From an uncultured Clostridia bacterium (lineage in GTDB: Bacteria; Bacillota; Clostridia; Oscillospirales; Acutalibacteraceae), in assembly GCA_947632045.1 (NCBI GenBank), contig CANRNQ010000020.1, positions 1-42,887 on the forward strand: a DNA stretch of 42,887 bases, in the 5' to 3' direction. A model generated the notes under the pieces. It searched no databases. It was given only the letters and a program-made list of their open reading frames with translations, and was not told the origin of the DNA. Shown here in pieces: positions 25,413-33,169 of the stretch. Both the position numbers and the translations under genes were made by a program. Each line of letters opens with the position of its first letter. Within the stretch, counting starts at the first letter, position 1.

Positions 25413-25443
25413 CAAAAAATTCCCGCGCATAAAAACGCGGGAA
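25413..25443 (-). terminator. Terminator after rpsR
   Basis: TTCCCGCG (25420-25427) pairs with CGCGGGAA (25436-25443). Six T follow on the minus strand. It lies 19 bases beyond the rpsR stop codon. Confidence 0.88.
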
Positions 25444-25461
25444 TAATAAAAGCTTTATTTA

Positions 25462-25713
25462 TCAGTCGCTTGTGTACGGAAGCAAAGCGAGATGTCTTGC
25501 GCGCTTTATAGCCACGGTGAGCTTTCTCTGGTGGCAAGCGCAGGTGCCTGTTACTCTTCTCGGAAGGATCTTCGCTCTCTCGGAAAGAAAACGGCGGAGC
25601 TTTGCTATATCCTTGTAATCTATGTCTTCTACCTTGTCGACACAAAATGTGCAAACCTTTCTGCGGCTTTTGCGGCCGCCTCTGCGGTTTTCTCTTTCGG
25701 GTCTGTCAGCCAT
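25462..25713 (-). CDS. rpsR: 30S ribosomal protein S18
   Basis: Small-subunit platform protein that binds next to S6. The 83 residues include [31 protein letters not shown] and the C-terminal [20 protein letters not shown], all typical. Cysteines in CTFC and CACH make it the zinc-ligand-containing type, though only some of the expected ligands can be judged. AAAGGAGCGATTTAACA precedes the ATG. Third gene of rpsF-ssb-rpsR. Confidence 0.97.
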   Translation of the reverse strand: MADRPERENRRGGRKSRRKVCTFCVDKVEDIDYKDIAKLRRFLSERAKILPRRVTGTCACHQRKLTVAIKRARHLALLPYTSD

Positions 25714-25770
25714 TGTTAAATCGCTCCTTTACTGTAAAATAACGCCTCTGTGTGTTAGAATTTAAAGTCT

Positions 25771-26229
25771 TTAAAACGGGAGATCCTCGTCGAGGGGCAT
25801 ATCCTCAAAATCCCCCGCGCTGCCGCTTGAATACACGCTTGCCGGTTCTTGCGGAATCGGCGCAGCTGCGCCGGACTGATACGCGCCCTGATATGTGCCC
25901 TGCGGCGAATTTCTTCTATCGCCCGTAAAATACGCGTTTTCAACGACAACCTCAAACGCCGTGCGGTTGTTGCCGTTTTTATCAACATAAGAGCGCGTTT
26001 CTATCGAGCCCTCAAGCGCGATAAGCTGTCCCTTTACAAAATATTTGCAAATGAACTCCGCTCTCTGTCGCCATGCGACGATATTGATAAAATCCGTTTT
26101 GCGTTCGCTGCCCTGCTTGACGTAATTTCTGTCGACCGCAAGGCTAAAGCTTGTGACGGATATGCCGTTTGGAGTAGTTTTAAGCTCGGGATCCGCCGTA
26201 AGTCTTCCCATCAAAATTACCTTATTCAT
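25771..26229 (-). CDS. ssb: Single-stranded DNA-binding protein
   Basis: OB-fold protein that coats single-stranded DNA in replication and repair. The 152 residues start MNKVILMGRLTADPELKTTPNG, with the OB core to about residue 105 (FINIVAWRQRAEFICKYFVKGQ). A flexible Pro/Gly/Ala-rich linker follows, and the acidic tip EDMPLDEDLPF recruits partner proteins. The ribosome binding site is weak (AGAAG). Its place between rpsF and rpsR is the standard Firmicutes order. Confidence 0.97.
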   Translation of the reverse strand: MNKVILMGRLTADPELKTTPNGISVTSFSLAVDRNYVKQGSERKTDFINIVAWRQRAEFICKYFVKGQLIALEGSIETRSYVDKNGNNRTAFEVVVENAYFTGDRRNSPQGTYQGAYQSGAAAPIPQEPASVYSSGSAGDFEDMPLDEDLPF

Positions 26230-26263
26230 ATGATCTTCTCACTTTCTCGTTACTTATACTCAA

Positions 26264-26572
26264 TTATTCTTCGTTTTTCTGCTCTTCTTTTTTCACAATA
26301 AGCGAACGCAGGATTCCGTCTGTAATCTTGTAGCGTCTGTCAAGCTCCGCGGGGAACTCGGCAGTGCTTTTAAAGTTAAACAGAACGTAATAGCCCTCGG
26401 ATTCCTTATTGATGAGGTAAGCGAGTCTTCTTTTGCCCCACTCGTCAACGTTTTCAAGGGTAGCATGTCTTTCGATCAGGCTCTTGAACTTTTCGACCAT
26501 CTGGGCGATTTCGTCGTCGCTGAGCTTTGTCGAAACGACCATAACCGATTCATAAGAACTAATTACTGCCAC
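26264..26572 (-). CDS. rpsF: 30S ribosomal protein S6
   Basis: Small-subunit protein that forms a heterodimer with S18. The GTG at 26572 gives 102 residues beginning (M)AVISSYESVMVVSTKL, with AAGGAGG about 9 bases upstream. A longer frame from 26605 would run through that site. DEWGKRRLAYLINKESEGYYVLFNF is a family hallmark. First gene of the rpsF-ssb-rpsR operon. Confidence 0.95.
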   Translation of the reverse strand: MAVISSYESVMVVSTKLSDDEIAQMVEKFKSLIERHATLENVDEWGKRRLAYLINKESEGYYVLFNFKSTAEFPAELDRRYKITDGILRSLIVKKEEQKNEE

Positions 26573-26676
26573 TGTAAGCACCTCCTTTTGGACATTAAGG
26601 CCCAATATATGGGCAAGGATACGGATCGATGAGATCCGGCGTATATATACACTGACCCGTATACATAACAGGGTTA
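26573..26676 (-). promoter_or_regulatory. rpsF leader, possible S6:S18 autoregulatory structure
   Basis: The roughly 100-base leader contains two hairpins on the minus strand. One is GGATC/GATCC with a 5-base loop, with CCG sequences at both edges. The other is GCCCA/TGGGC, close to the ribosome binding site. In many bacteria the S6:S18 pair binds an mRNA leader with a conserved CCG-containing loop. The match here is by eye and weak. Confidence 0.3.
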
Positions 26677-26705
26677 ATTTTATCAGAGAGCTTCAAAAAA
26701 GTCAA
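26677..26705 (-). promoter_or_regulatory. rpsF-ssb-rpsR promoter
   Basis: On the minus strand, TTGACT (26705-26700), a 17-base spacer and TAAAAT (26682-26677). Confidence 0.8.
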
Positions 26706-26731
26706 GCATTTTTTTGCGCAGGCTCTCGGGC

Positions 26732-27520
26732 TTATTTTTCTTCGCCTATGATTCTGAGGGCGTTTAAGCTGAATATTCTCTCAAGCTCGCTGTCGCTCAG
26801 CTTGAGGCTCATTATCTCGTCTATGCTGTTTTGCGCGCTCCACATGGGGTAGTCCGTTCCGAAGACGACGCGGTCTGCGCCGTAAAGCCTTATAAGCTCC
26901 TTTGCCCTGCTGCCGCCGAGAAACATGATAGAGCTTGAGGTATCGACATAGCAATTCATATCGAGCAGGTACTCGAGGGCGAGGTCCCAAAGCGACCAGC
27001 CGCCGAAATGCGCGGCTATCACCGTGAGCTTTGGGAAGTTTTCGAGCACGCGTTTAAGTCGTTCGGGGCGCGAGTAGGTATAGCGGTAATCGCCGCAGTG
27101 CATAAGCACCGGCAGGCGGCCCTGTATCATATCGTAAATAGGGAACATTCTTTCGTCGTCCATATTGAACCGCTGAGTGTCCGGATGGAGCTTTACCCCG
27201 TGCAGGCCGTAGGATATTATATCCTCAATATCGTCCTGAGGATTTTCAAGCTCGGGGTGCAGCGTGCCGAAGCCGATAAACGAGGGGTGCTTTTTGCACT
27301 CGTCGGCGATAAATTTATTTATGCTCGCGACCTGATGCGGAACAGTCGCCACCGACTGCACGAGATAGCGGCTTATGCCGCACTCCCGTCCGTTTTTTAT
27401 CAAATCGTCGGCAGTACCGCTGCAATCAATTTTTATGCTGTAAAAATCGCCTATACCTCTTACCGCGTTTACCGCTATCTTCTCGGGGTAAATGTGCGCG
27501 TGAAAGTCAATTATATCCAT
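26732..27520 (-). CDS. Amidohydrolase-2 family TIM-barrel hydrolase
   Basis: Predicted metal-dependent hydrolase or decarboxylase of the amidohydrolase-2 (PF04909) group, 262 residues. Metal-site motifs are DFHAHIYP with His7 and His9, GVKLHPD, the histidine in VLMHCGD, AAHFGGW, and the late aspartate in VFGTDYPMW. There is no signal peptide. The substrate is unknown; relatives act on cyclic amides, lactones or aromatic carboxylates. AAGGAGTTGACA precedes the ATG. The stop codon lies only 27 bases from the rpsF -35 box and I see no terminator between them, so read-through into rpsF is possible. Confidence 0.85.
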   Translation of the reverse strand: MDIIDFHAHIYPEKIAVNAVRGIGDFYSIKIDCSGTADDLIKNGRECGISRYLVQSVATVPHQVASINKFIADECKKHPSFIGFGTLHPELENPQDDIEDIISYGLHGVKLHPDTQRFNMDDERMFPIYDMIQGRLPVLMHCGDYRYTYSRPERLKRVLENFPKLTVIAAHFGGWSLWDLALEYLLDMNCYVDTSSSIMFLGGSRAKELIRLYGADRVVFGTDYPMWSAQNSIDEIMSLKLSDSELERIFSLNALRIIGEEK

Positions 27521-27540
27521 ATTGTCAACTCCTTAATTTA

Positions 27541-27568
27541 ATTATATTTTATCTTAGGATAATTGTAA
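27541..27568 (-). promoter_or_regulatory. Promoter of the amidohydrolase gene
   Basis: On the minus strand, TTACAA (27568-27563), a 16-base spacer and TATAAT (27546-27541), about 20 bases before the start codon. Confidence 0.55.
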
Positions 27569-27601
27569 AGGGCAGATAAAAATTCGCCCCAAGGCAAATG
27601 G

Positions 27602-27630
27602 TTGACGGTCTTTAGGGCTTATGATATAAT
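27602..27630 (+). promoter_or_regulatory. Promoter of ogt
   Basis: TTGACG (27602-27607), a 17-base spacer and TATAAT (27625-27630), with an upstream TG making an extended -10. Confidence 0.85.
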
Positions 27631-27682
27631 CTATTAAATTTAAGCTCAGATAAATTATAAAAGCAGAAGGAGCAGGCGAAGC

Positions 27683-28180
27683 ATGATGAGCGAGAAAAAA
27701 ATCCCGCCAAAGCACAGGCTGCACCTCGGCTCACCGGTAGGAAGGCTCTGCATAGAGGACGACGGCGAGGCTCTTACCGCGCTTTATATCGACCGCCAAG
27801 CGGACGAAAGCCGCGACTGCGGCTCCGAGATACTGCTAAAAGCAAAGGGAGAGCTTTTGGAATATTTTGCCGGAGAAAGATTTGACTTTGACATTCCACT
27901 CCGCCCGAGCGGAACCGACTTTCAGCTCAGGGTATGGAGCGCCCTGCGCAAGATACCCTACGGCTCGACTGCGAGCTATCGCGACATAGCGGATATGACG
28001 GGCAACCGCAGGGCTTGCCGCGCGGTCGGCGGAGCGATAGGCAAAAACCCGATAATGATAATCGTTCCGTGTCACCGCATAATCGGCAGGAACGGGAGTC
28101 TTGTCGGCTTCTCGGCGGGGCTTGAGGTAAAGAAGCTATTGCTTGAGCTTGAGGAAAGGCACAGGGGCAGGCAATTTTAA
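27683..28180 (+). CDS. ogt: Methylated-DNA--protein-cysteine methyltransferase
   Basis: Suicide repair protein that moves alkyl groups from O6-alkylguanine to its own cysteine. The 165 residues comprise a short N-terminal ribonuclease-like domain and the DNA-binding domain. The acceptor is Cys130 in IIVPCHRIIG. The helix-turn-helix arginine region is NRRACRAVGGAIGKNP, and SLVGFSAGLEVKKLLLELE closes the domain. The family normally shows GYxGGxxxK near the C-terminus; here it reads GFSAG, a mild variant. AGAAGGAGCAGGCGAAGC precedes two adjacent ATG codons (27683 and 27686). Confidence 0.93.
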   Translation: MMSEKKIPPKHRLHLGSPVGRLCIEDDGEALTALYIDRQADESRDCGSEILLKAKGELLEYFAGERFDFDIPLRPSGTDFQLRVWSALRKIPYGSTASYRDIADMTGNRRACRAVGGAIGKNPIMIIVPCHRIIGRNGSLVGFSAGLEVKKLLLELEERHRGRQF

Positions 28181-28192
28181 ATATGAATATAC

Positions 28193-28230
28193 GGCGAGCC
28201 GAGGCAGATAAATGCCGCGGCTCGCCTTTT
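28193..28230 (+). terminator. Terminator after ogt
   Basis: GGCGAGCCG (28193-28201) pairs with CGGCTCGCC (28218-28226), followed by TTTT and A/T-rich sequence. Confidence 0.8.
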
Positions 28231-28297
28231 AATTATAAGGAGGTAAACAAAGCCCGCCGCGATTGAAAAAACTGTAAAAAAAACCGCGGCAAGCACA

Positions 28298-28723
28298 CTA
28301 AATTTCGCTGTCTGATGAGTCGTAAACGTCGTCGAAGTCGCCGAAGCCGTCGTGGTCATAGGGGCCGTCGGCAATGATCTCGCCCTTGCGCATTCTCAGT
28401 CTTGACTTTTCGCTCTCCACCTGATTTGAGAGCAGCTCCTTAAATTCGTGCGAATTTCTTATATTTTTCGCATTGAGTATCGGAGTGGTTTTATCCTGCG
28501 CGTGAATCACCACTGTTCCCAGCCCGAACAGCTTTTGCATAAGGCCTCTTTTAAGTGTTATATCCACAACGCGGTACAGCAGGATCTCGTCCTCGACACT
28601 CGAGAAAAAGCCCTTGTTTATAAGCAGCTTTTTGTCGGTCAGCGTATATGTGGTAAACGTAAACGGAAGTCCGAAAAAGAGCCATCTTTTTCTTTCTTTT
28701 ATAATTACCTTCGTATCCTCCAC
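28298..28723 (-). CDS. Bacterial PH-domain (YdbS-like) protein
   Basis: Protein of 141 residues with one bacterial pleckstrin-homology-like domain (bPH2). It reads WLFFGLPFTFTTYTLTDKKL, ILLYRVVDITLKRGLMQKLFGLGTVVI, and NSHEFKELLSNQVE, the order usual for that domain. The first stretch is hydrophobic but seems too short and too strand-like to be a membrane anchor. The tail is strongly acidic (DHDGFGDFDDVYDSSDSEI). The function is unknown. The start is set at the GTG at 28723, which has GAGG about 10 bases upstream; the TTG at 28732 is the alternative. Confidence 0.75.
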   Translation of the reverse strand: MEDTKVIIKERKRWLFFGLPFTFTTYTLTDKKLLINKGFFSSVEDEILLYRVVDITLKRGLMQKLFGLGTVVIHAQDKTTPILNAKNIRNSHEFKELLSNQVESEKSRLRMRKGEIIADGPYDHDGFGDFDDVYDSSDSEI

Positions 28724-28768
28724 AGCGCTCAATCCTCATCGTTATTAAAGATATTACCGTATATGTTA

Positions 28769-28797
28769 ATTATACCAGAATTATTGCGTCAGTGCAA
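28769..28797 (-). promoter_or_regulatory. Promoter of the PH-domain gene
   Basis: On the minus strand, TTGCAC (28797-28792), a 17-base spacer and TATAAT (28774-28769). Confidence 0.75.
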
Positions 28798-28977
28798 TAC
28801 GGAAAGCAATTTTTCTTAAACGGCGCGCGGAAAAGACTTTTAAATGTCGAAAAAAGCCTGACAAAGCGCCTTATCAAGGGTAAAAAAGGCTCTGCGGGGC
28901 GGTTGAGGCGCAAATCCCTTGTATAAATCTTACAAAAGTTTAAAAATATATACAGCTCTTTTTGTAAAGTTGACACA

Positions 28978-29007
28978 TTGAAAAAGTCCTTGAAAAAATT
29001 GTATAAT
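28978..29007 (+). promoter_or_regulatory. Promoter of the dockerin protein gene
   Basis: TTGAAA (28978-28983), an 18-base spacer and TATAAT (29002-29007). A perfect TTGACA at 28970-28975 is 26 bases from the same -10, too far to be its -35. Confidence 0.65.
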
Positions 29008-29089
29008 GATATTAACAAAATGGTCAAATTTAAAAGGGATATTGGATATATTTTGTCTATTATTCCCTTGCATTAGGAGGTACTTAGGA

Positions 29090-30973
29090 ATGAAAATAGC
29101 TAAAATTTCAAATAAGCCGATAAGCGTTCTGCTGTCGGTTTTAGTTGTGTTGCTCTCTTTTGCGGCAACAGGTGCGTTTAGCATAAGCGCAAGTGCGTTG
29201 AATAATGATAATAGCCAGTATGCCGTTACCGGCGAGGCTGTAATGGATGGTTACTGGAAAGACCAACCTACTGTTAGCGCTAAGGGCGGAGTAATGACTT
29301 TTAATTCTCAAAAAGATCGTTTTGAAGTTACTTTTAGCCAAATTAGAAACAAAGATAGTGATATTAAATTTGTAAAGGATTGGGCGTATATTACCTCAAA
29401 TGATTCATACACTTGTAGCAATGACAACGTCCAACGAGCTCTTAACAATAATCTTAAACTTATAAATGCTCCATCAAGTTTTTCTTCTATTACTATCTGG
29501 ATTCAACCAATCGATAAAAAGTATGGCTTTGAGTATGATGGCAGCGGTAGCGGAGGTGGCGGCGGAACTGAGACCAAAACATATGGAGTTATAGGTGACT
29601 CAGCGGAATTGGGAAGTTGGGATACAACTAAAGCCCCTAACTTAACCTATAATACTGCCCTTGGTCGTTACGAAAAAACATTTACAACCTTTAAAAAAGG
29701 TACAAAATATCTATACAAATTTATTAGCAACAACGCTTGGGATGATGCGTTAAGCGGCCATTTTAATTTTACTGACAACAATAATCTTTCCTTTCAACAT
29801 GATGATGACTTTACATCTTGTACAATTTGGTTAAAAATCAGCGATAAAGAAAAATATGAAGAGGGCGTTGATTACGGAGTAGATTTTGTTAATGCGCCAA
29901 CGCCTACCGTAACCTACACCCTCACTTTCGACGGTGCCGACAAAGGCGAAATGAGCAAAACTTCAACCGGCTACACTTGCACCGTGGAAAATGTTGAAAA
30001 GGGTAATAGTATTCCTTATATCATAAAGAAAAACGGTACAGAGCAAACATCGACTGGAAATATTAACGTTCCACAGTGGGATTCCGAGGTTACTATAACC
30101 TGTGACAGCGACGGAACAAAGCCAAATGCCGAAGTAACAAAAACGCCGAGCTATGTAATTTTTGACGGTGCAAACGGACTTACTAAAAATTCAAACATGA
30201 ATTCCAATGATGCGAAATATAAATTTAATTTTGAAAACGACGAGTATTCCGAGCTTGGTCCTTTTACTGCGGAAAAAAACGACATTAATTATACTTATAA
30301 TATTGCCAAAAATGGAACCACCCATAAAAATTATACACTTTCAACCGAGCAACACATACACGATAATTCTACCGTTATGGTATCTCTTAACGTAACAAGC
30401 AATTCGGATTTTTCCGGCACTTCAAAAGTAAAAGATCCTGAATACAAGTACAATAATACACCTTTCACATTGGTAGAAGCCACTAATGGAGCCGGAACTG
30501 ACGGAAACCGCTATCAAACGACAATTGAAAATTGGCAAACGTCAACCAGCAAAACACTCACAATCAGCGTGAACGGAACAAATAAAACCGCAACTATTCC
30601 CGCCGAAACAGAGGTTAATGAAGGCTCAAACGTAATTGTTTTCTGGGATGAAACAAAGCACGATTTTGATTTTGAAGTTAAAAATCCCGACGAGCACAAC
30701 TACGGCGACCTGAACGGCGACAGCAGCTACAATGTTATCGACGCTTATATTATCCGCAAAATTGCCGACACAAACGGCGATAAGGGTAAGTTACAAGAAA
30801 TCGGCGCGACTGACGTGCTAATAGAACTCGCCAATGTTGACGGAAGTAATGAGCAGGATTTTAAAGTCACCCAAGCCGACGTTGATTTGATGAACGACTA
30901 TATTGTCGGGAACATTACCGACGGCAGCCAGAAAAATATCGGCAAGAAATACGAAGGCAGCGCACAGCCTTAA
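29090..30973 (+). CDS. Secreted dockerin protein with carbohydrate-binding-like modules, no catalytic domain seen
   Basis: Exported protein of 627 residues. A signal peptide ends ISASA near 36. A first module (about 45-140) and a second (GVIGDSAELGSWDTTKAPNL, about 165-265) resemble starch-binding domains, joined by a Gly/Ser linker. Three diverged beta modules follow, each ending in K-T/D/N-P (beginning YTLTFDGADKG, YVIFDGANGLT, and YNNTPFTLVEA). The C-terminus is dockerin-like: DLNGDSSYNVIDAYIIRKI is a good first calcium loop, while the second (VDGSNEQDFKVTQADVDLM) has a two-residue insertion. Dockerins attach proteins to cohesins of cellulosome- or amylosome-type complexes. No hydrolase motif is visible. 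The ATG at 29090 has AGGAGG upstream; a frame from 29006 starts inside the promoter. Base composition is much more AT-rich than its neighbours. Confidence 0.82.
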   Translation: MKIAKISNKPISVLLSVLVVLLSFAATGAFSISASALNNDNSQYAVTGEAVMDGYWKDQPTVSAKGGVMTFNSQKDRFEVTFSQIRNKDSDIKFVKDWAYITSNDSYTCSNDNVQRALNNNLKLINAPSSFSSITIWIQPIDKKYGFEYDGSGSGGGGGTETKTYGVIGDSAELGSWDTTKAPNLTYNTALGRYEKTFTTFKKGTKYLYKFISNNAWDDALSGHFNFTDNNNLSFQHDDDFTSCTIWLKISDKEKYEEGVDYGVDFVNAPTPTVTYTLTFDGADKGEMSKTSTGYTCTVENVEKGNSIPYIIKKNGTEQTSTGNINVPQWDSEVTITCDSDGTKPNAEVTKTPSYVIFDGANGLTKNSNMNSNDAKYKFNFENDEYSELGPFTAEKNDINYTYNIAKNGTTHKNYTLSTEQHIHDNSTVMVSLNVTSNSDFSGTSKVKDPEYKYNNTPFTLVEATNGAGTDGNRYQTTIENWQTSTSKTLTISVNGTNKTATIPAETEVNEGSNVIVFWDETKHDFDFEVKNPDEHNYGDLNGDSSYNVIDAYIIRKIADTNGDKGKLQEIGATDVLIELANVDGSNEQDFKVTQADVDLMNDYIVGNITDGSQKNIGKKYEGSAQP

Positions 30974-31085
30974 GACCGCGCGCAAAAGCCCAAACGCGGT
31001 ATAGGCTCGCCAAGCGGATCGCCCGCTCGGAAAATTAATTAGATTTTACCATTTTCATAATAATTCTTCCATAAAAATTTTTAGG

Positions 31086-31116
31086 AAAAAAGGAACGCTC
31101 CGCGCGTTCCTTTTTT
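31086..31116 (+). terminator. Terminator after the dockerin gene
   Basis: GGAACGC (31092-31098) pairs with GCGTTCC (31104-31110), flanked by A6 and T6, so it can work in both directions. Confidence 0.88.
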
Positions 31117-31152
31117 CTTGCCCTAAATAGCCGCCAAACAGCCCGTTTGGGC

Positions 31153-31178
31153 AAAAAAATTCCCCGCTTTCGCGGGGA
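31153..31178 (-). terminator. Terminator after apgM
   Basis: TCCCCGC (31161-31167) pairs with GCGGGGA (31172-31178) around a 4-base loop. Seven T follow on the minus strand. Confidence 0.9.
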
Positions 31179-31185
31179 TTGGGCT

Positions 31186-32412
31186 TTAAGCCTTCGGCAA
31201 GCCCTTGCCTAAAAATCTGTTCATTAGAGTGTGCCCTTTGTCGATATATATCCCGGTTTTTCCGGCGCTTTCCTCGTCAAATATCTCAACGCCGCTTTGA
31301 ATCGTATCGCCGCTGCGGTATATCATATAGGGAACAGGATCGCCGCAATGTGTGCGTATCGACAGCGGAGTCGGGTGATCGGGCAAAACCATAAGCGCGT
31401 AGTCGCCCATCCTTTCAAGCTCATCAACAAGCGGGGCGAGTATCTTTTTGTCGATCAGCTCTATCGCCTTTATCTTGTTTTCCACCTCGCCGCGATGCCC
31501 ACATTCGTCAGGAGCTTCGACGTGAATGTAAACAAAATCACAGCCGCTTTTAAGGCAGTCTACGGCGGCGTTCAGCTTGCCGCTAAAGTTTGTGTCTATG
31601 TAGCCGGTCGCGCCCTCAACCTCGGGGGTCGCCATTCCCGCGCATATGCCTATGCCCTTAAGCAGGTCTACTGCGGACACGACCGCGCCCTTTAAACCGA
31701 ACTTTTCTTCAAAGCCGTCAAGCATGGGCTTTTTGCCCTCTCCCCACAGCCAAATGGAGTTTGCCGGTCTGCGCCCGTTTTCTATCCTCTTTTTATTCAC
31801 CGGGTGATCCTTTAAAAGCTCATAGCTGCTCTTCATAAGCTCGTAAAGCCTGCCGCAGTACTCGCCGCGCGGAATATGATCGGTTATTTTTTTGCCCGTT
31901 ATGTCATGCGGCGGGGTCAATATCCCCGGGTTCGGCTCGCCGTTGCTCCACACAAGACAATGACGATAGCTGACCCCGGAATAAAAGCTAAATTCGTCGC
32001 TGCCGAGCCTATCGTTTATGTACTCTATAAGCTTTTGCGCCTCGGCGGTCGAGATATCGTCCGCGCAGTAGTCTATCATCGTTTTGTCCTCGTAGGCCTC
32101 GTCATCGCTCAATGTCACAAGATTGCAGCGCAGCGTAACGTCGCTTTCCTTTAGCTCTATGCCTATGCTCGCCGCCTCGAGCGGAGAGCGACCCGAATAG
32201 TACACCGCCGGATCATAGCCCATAACCGACAGGTTTGCCACATCGCTGCCGGGCTTTAAACCGTCGGCAACCGTCTTTACAAGACCTACCTCGGAGCGCC
32301 CCGCAAGGGCGTTCATCGTATTCTTCGCGGCAACGTGCATCGGCGTTTTACCGGCGAGCTCTTCAACAGGATAATCCGCCATTCCGTCGCAGAGTACAAC
32401 AGCATACTTCAA
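31186..32412 (-). CDS. apgM: Cofactor-independent phosphoglycerate mutase (ApgM type)
   Basis: Alkaline-phosphatase-superfamily enzyme that interconverts 3- and 2-phosphoglycerate. Some members of this archaeal-type family have been proposed as homoserine kinases. The 408 residues begin MKYAVVLCDGMADYPVEELAGKTPM and include NLSVMGYDP with the nucleophile serine region, VYIHVEAPDECGHRGE and LPDHPTPLSIRTHCGDP, the metal-binding motifs. The start is the TTG at 32412, which has AAGGTGA upstream and matches relatives that begin MKY; a GTG at 32421 lies within that ribosome binding site. It is monocistronic, and no threonine-pathway gene is adjacent to favour the kinase role. Confidence 0.9.
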   Translation of the reverse strand: MKYAVVLCDGMADYPVEELAGKTPMHVAAKNTMNALAGRSEVGLVKTVADGLKPGSDVANLSVMGYDPAVYYSGRSPLEAASIGIELKESDVTLRCNLVTLSDDEAYEDKTMIDYCADDISTAEAQKLIEYINDRLGSDEFSFYSGVSYRHCLVWSNGEPNPGILTPPHDITGKKITDHIPRGEYCGRLYELMKSSYELLKDHPVNKKRIENGRRPANSIWLWGEGKKPMLDGFEEKFGLKGAVVSAVDLLKGIGICAGMATPEVEGATGYIDTNFSGKLNAAVDCLKSGCDFVYIHVEAPDECGHRGEVENKIKAIELIDKKILAPLVDELERMGDYALMVLPDHPTPLSIRTHCGDPVPYMIYRSGDTIQSGVEIFDEESAGKTGIYIDKGHTLMNRFLGKGLPKA

Positions 32413-32534
32413 TTTTATCACCTTTTCAATTATAATTTTAAAGAATTTTAAAGCGTTTAATTATTAGCCTTTGATCATAGCCCCGACCAACGCGCCGGAG
32501 CGGGCCTTGCCGCAGGGCGGCTGAGCACTACATA

Positions 32535-32563
32535 ATTATAATCCCGCCGCCCGATTTAATCAA
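32535..32563 (-). promoter_or_regulatory. Promoter of apgM
   Basis: On the minus strand, TTGATT (32563-32558), a 17-base spacer and TATAAT (32540-32535). It leaves a leader of about 115 bases with a GC-rich foldable stretch. Confidence 0.7.
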
Positions 32564-32717
32564 GCTTTGCGCAAAATTTGTGCAAATATCGGCGAATATT
32601 TCCGCGAAGCGGCGGCCGCAGTCGTGGTATCAAGCTGCAATATTCAGGCGCGAAAAATCCGTTTTTAAAAAAGCACTTTCCATTCACGCTCAAAATCGGT
32701 CATTTCACGGTTTTATG

Positions 32718-32746
32718 TTGAATACGAAATGAATTTTTAGTAACAT
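32718..32746 (+). promoter_or_regulatory. Candidate promoter of the LytTR regulator gene
   Basis: TTGAAT (32718-32723), a 17-base spacer and TAACAT (32741-32746). CATTTC (32701-32706) and GAAATG (32726-32731) form an inverted pair around the -35 box that may be an operator. Confidence 0.45.
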
Positions 32747-32809
32747 CATATTAAAGCATTATCAATTTTATCTGTGCAAATTTGAAAACTGCAAAACGGA
32801 GGTTTTACG

Positions 32810-33169
32810 ATGAACAGGCTTGTTTTAAATGAGATCGTCGAGCTTACAAAAGAGTGCTTGAAAAAATTTTTTCGGCTCGACCACGATTTTTTTCTTTCTC
32901 ACTGTGACGAAGACATAAGCTGTGTAGGCCAGCTTTACAATCAGTTTTTCAACGGCCTTGAAGAGGTCAAAGCGGAGATGCTCGCCTTCAAAAAGGAGCA
33001 AAAGCCTTGCCGTTTATTACTCCAGGATTTTTTTGCAGCTCGCATAAGCTCAAACTCCTGCACCGTGTTCGGCAGATATATCGTCACCACCGACGAAAGC
33101 TCCGGATATTTTTTTGCAGGATATGCAAAGATGCTCGTTTATTTGGAGCAAGGTCGGCAACGAGTTTAA
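32810..33169 (+). CDS. N-terminal (NTF2/SnoaL-like) half of a frameshifted LytTR regulator
   Basis: The first 100 or so residues (MNRLVLNEIVELTKECLKKF to SSGYFF) look like the small NTF2/SnoaL-like domain that often precedes LytTR in clostridial regulators. It has the pattern FFLSHCDEDISCVGQLYNQFFNG and a later beta strand CTVFGRYIVTTDESSGYF. After a run of seven T (33109-33115) this frame continues for only 17 more residues, to the stop at 33169, with no sense in the family. Removing one T joins it smoothly to the downstream frame as GYFLQDMQRCSFIW. CGGAGGTTTTACG precedes the ATG. The gene is read as one broken gene, 32810-33623. Confidence 0.75.
   Translation: MNRLVLNEIVELTKECLKKFFRLDHDFFLSHCDEDISCVGQLYNQFFNGLEEVKAEMLAFKKEQKPCRLLLQDFFAARISSNSCTVFGRYIVTTDESSGYFFAGYAKMLVYLEQGRQRV

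Larger units (their letters stand above)
28733..29089. other. Divergent intergenic region before the dockerin protein gene
   Basis: It holds the PH-protein promoter at its left end and the dockerin-protein promoter at its right end. Between them (about 28800-28965) I see no gene or RNA. The sequence becomes noticeably more AT-rich towards the right. Confidence 0.5.
32413..32809. other. Divergent intergenic region before the LytTR regulator
   Basis: The left third carries the apgM promoter and a GC-rich leader able to fold (about 32490-32525). The right third carries the regulator promoter. In between are weak GC-rich inverted fragments near 32560-32640 that recall the palindromic elements but lack their ends. 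No gene is seen. Confidence 0.45.

Noticed and set aside
28177..28374. Possible small membrane protein on the minus strand (hydrophobic stretch ending in KRR)
   Set aside because: It begins inside the PH-domain gene in another frame, has no ribosome binding site, and its end runs through the ogt terminator stem.
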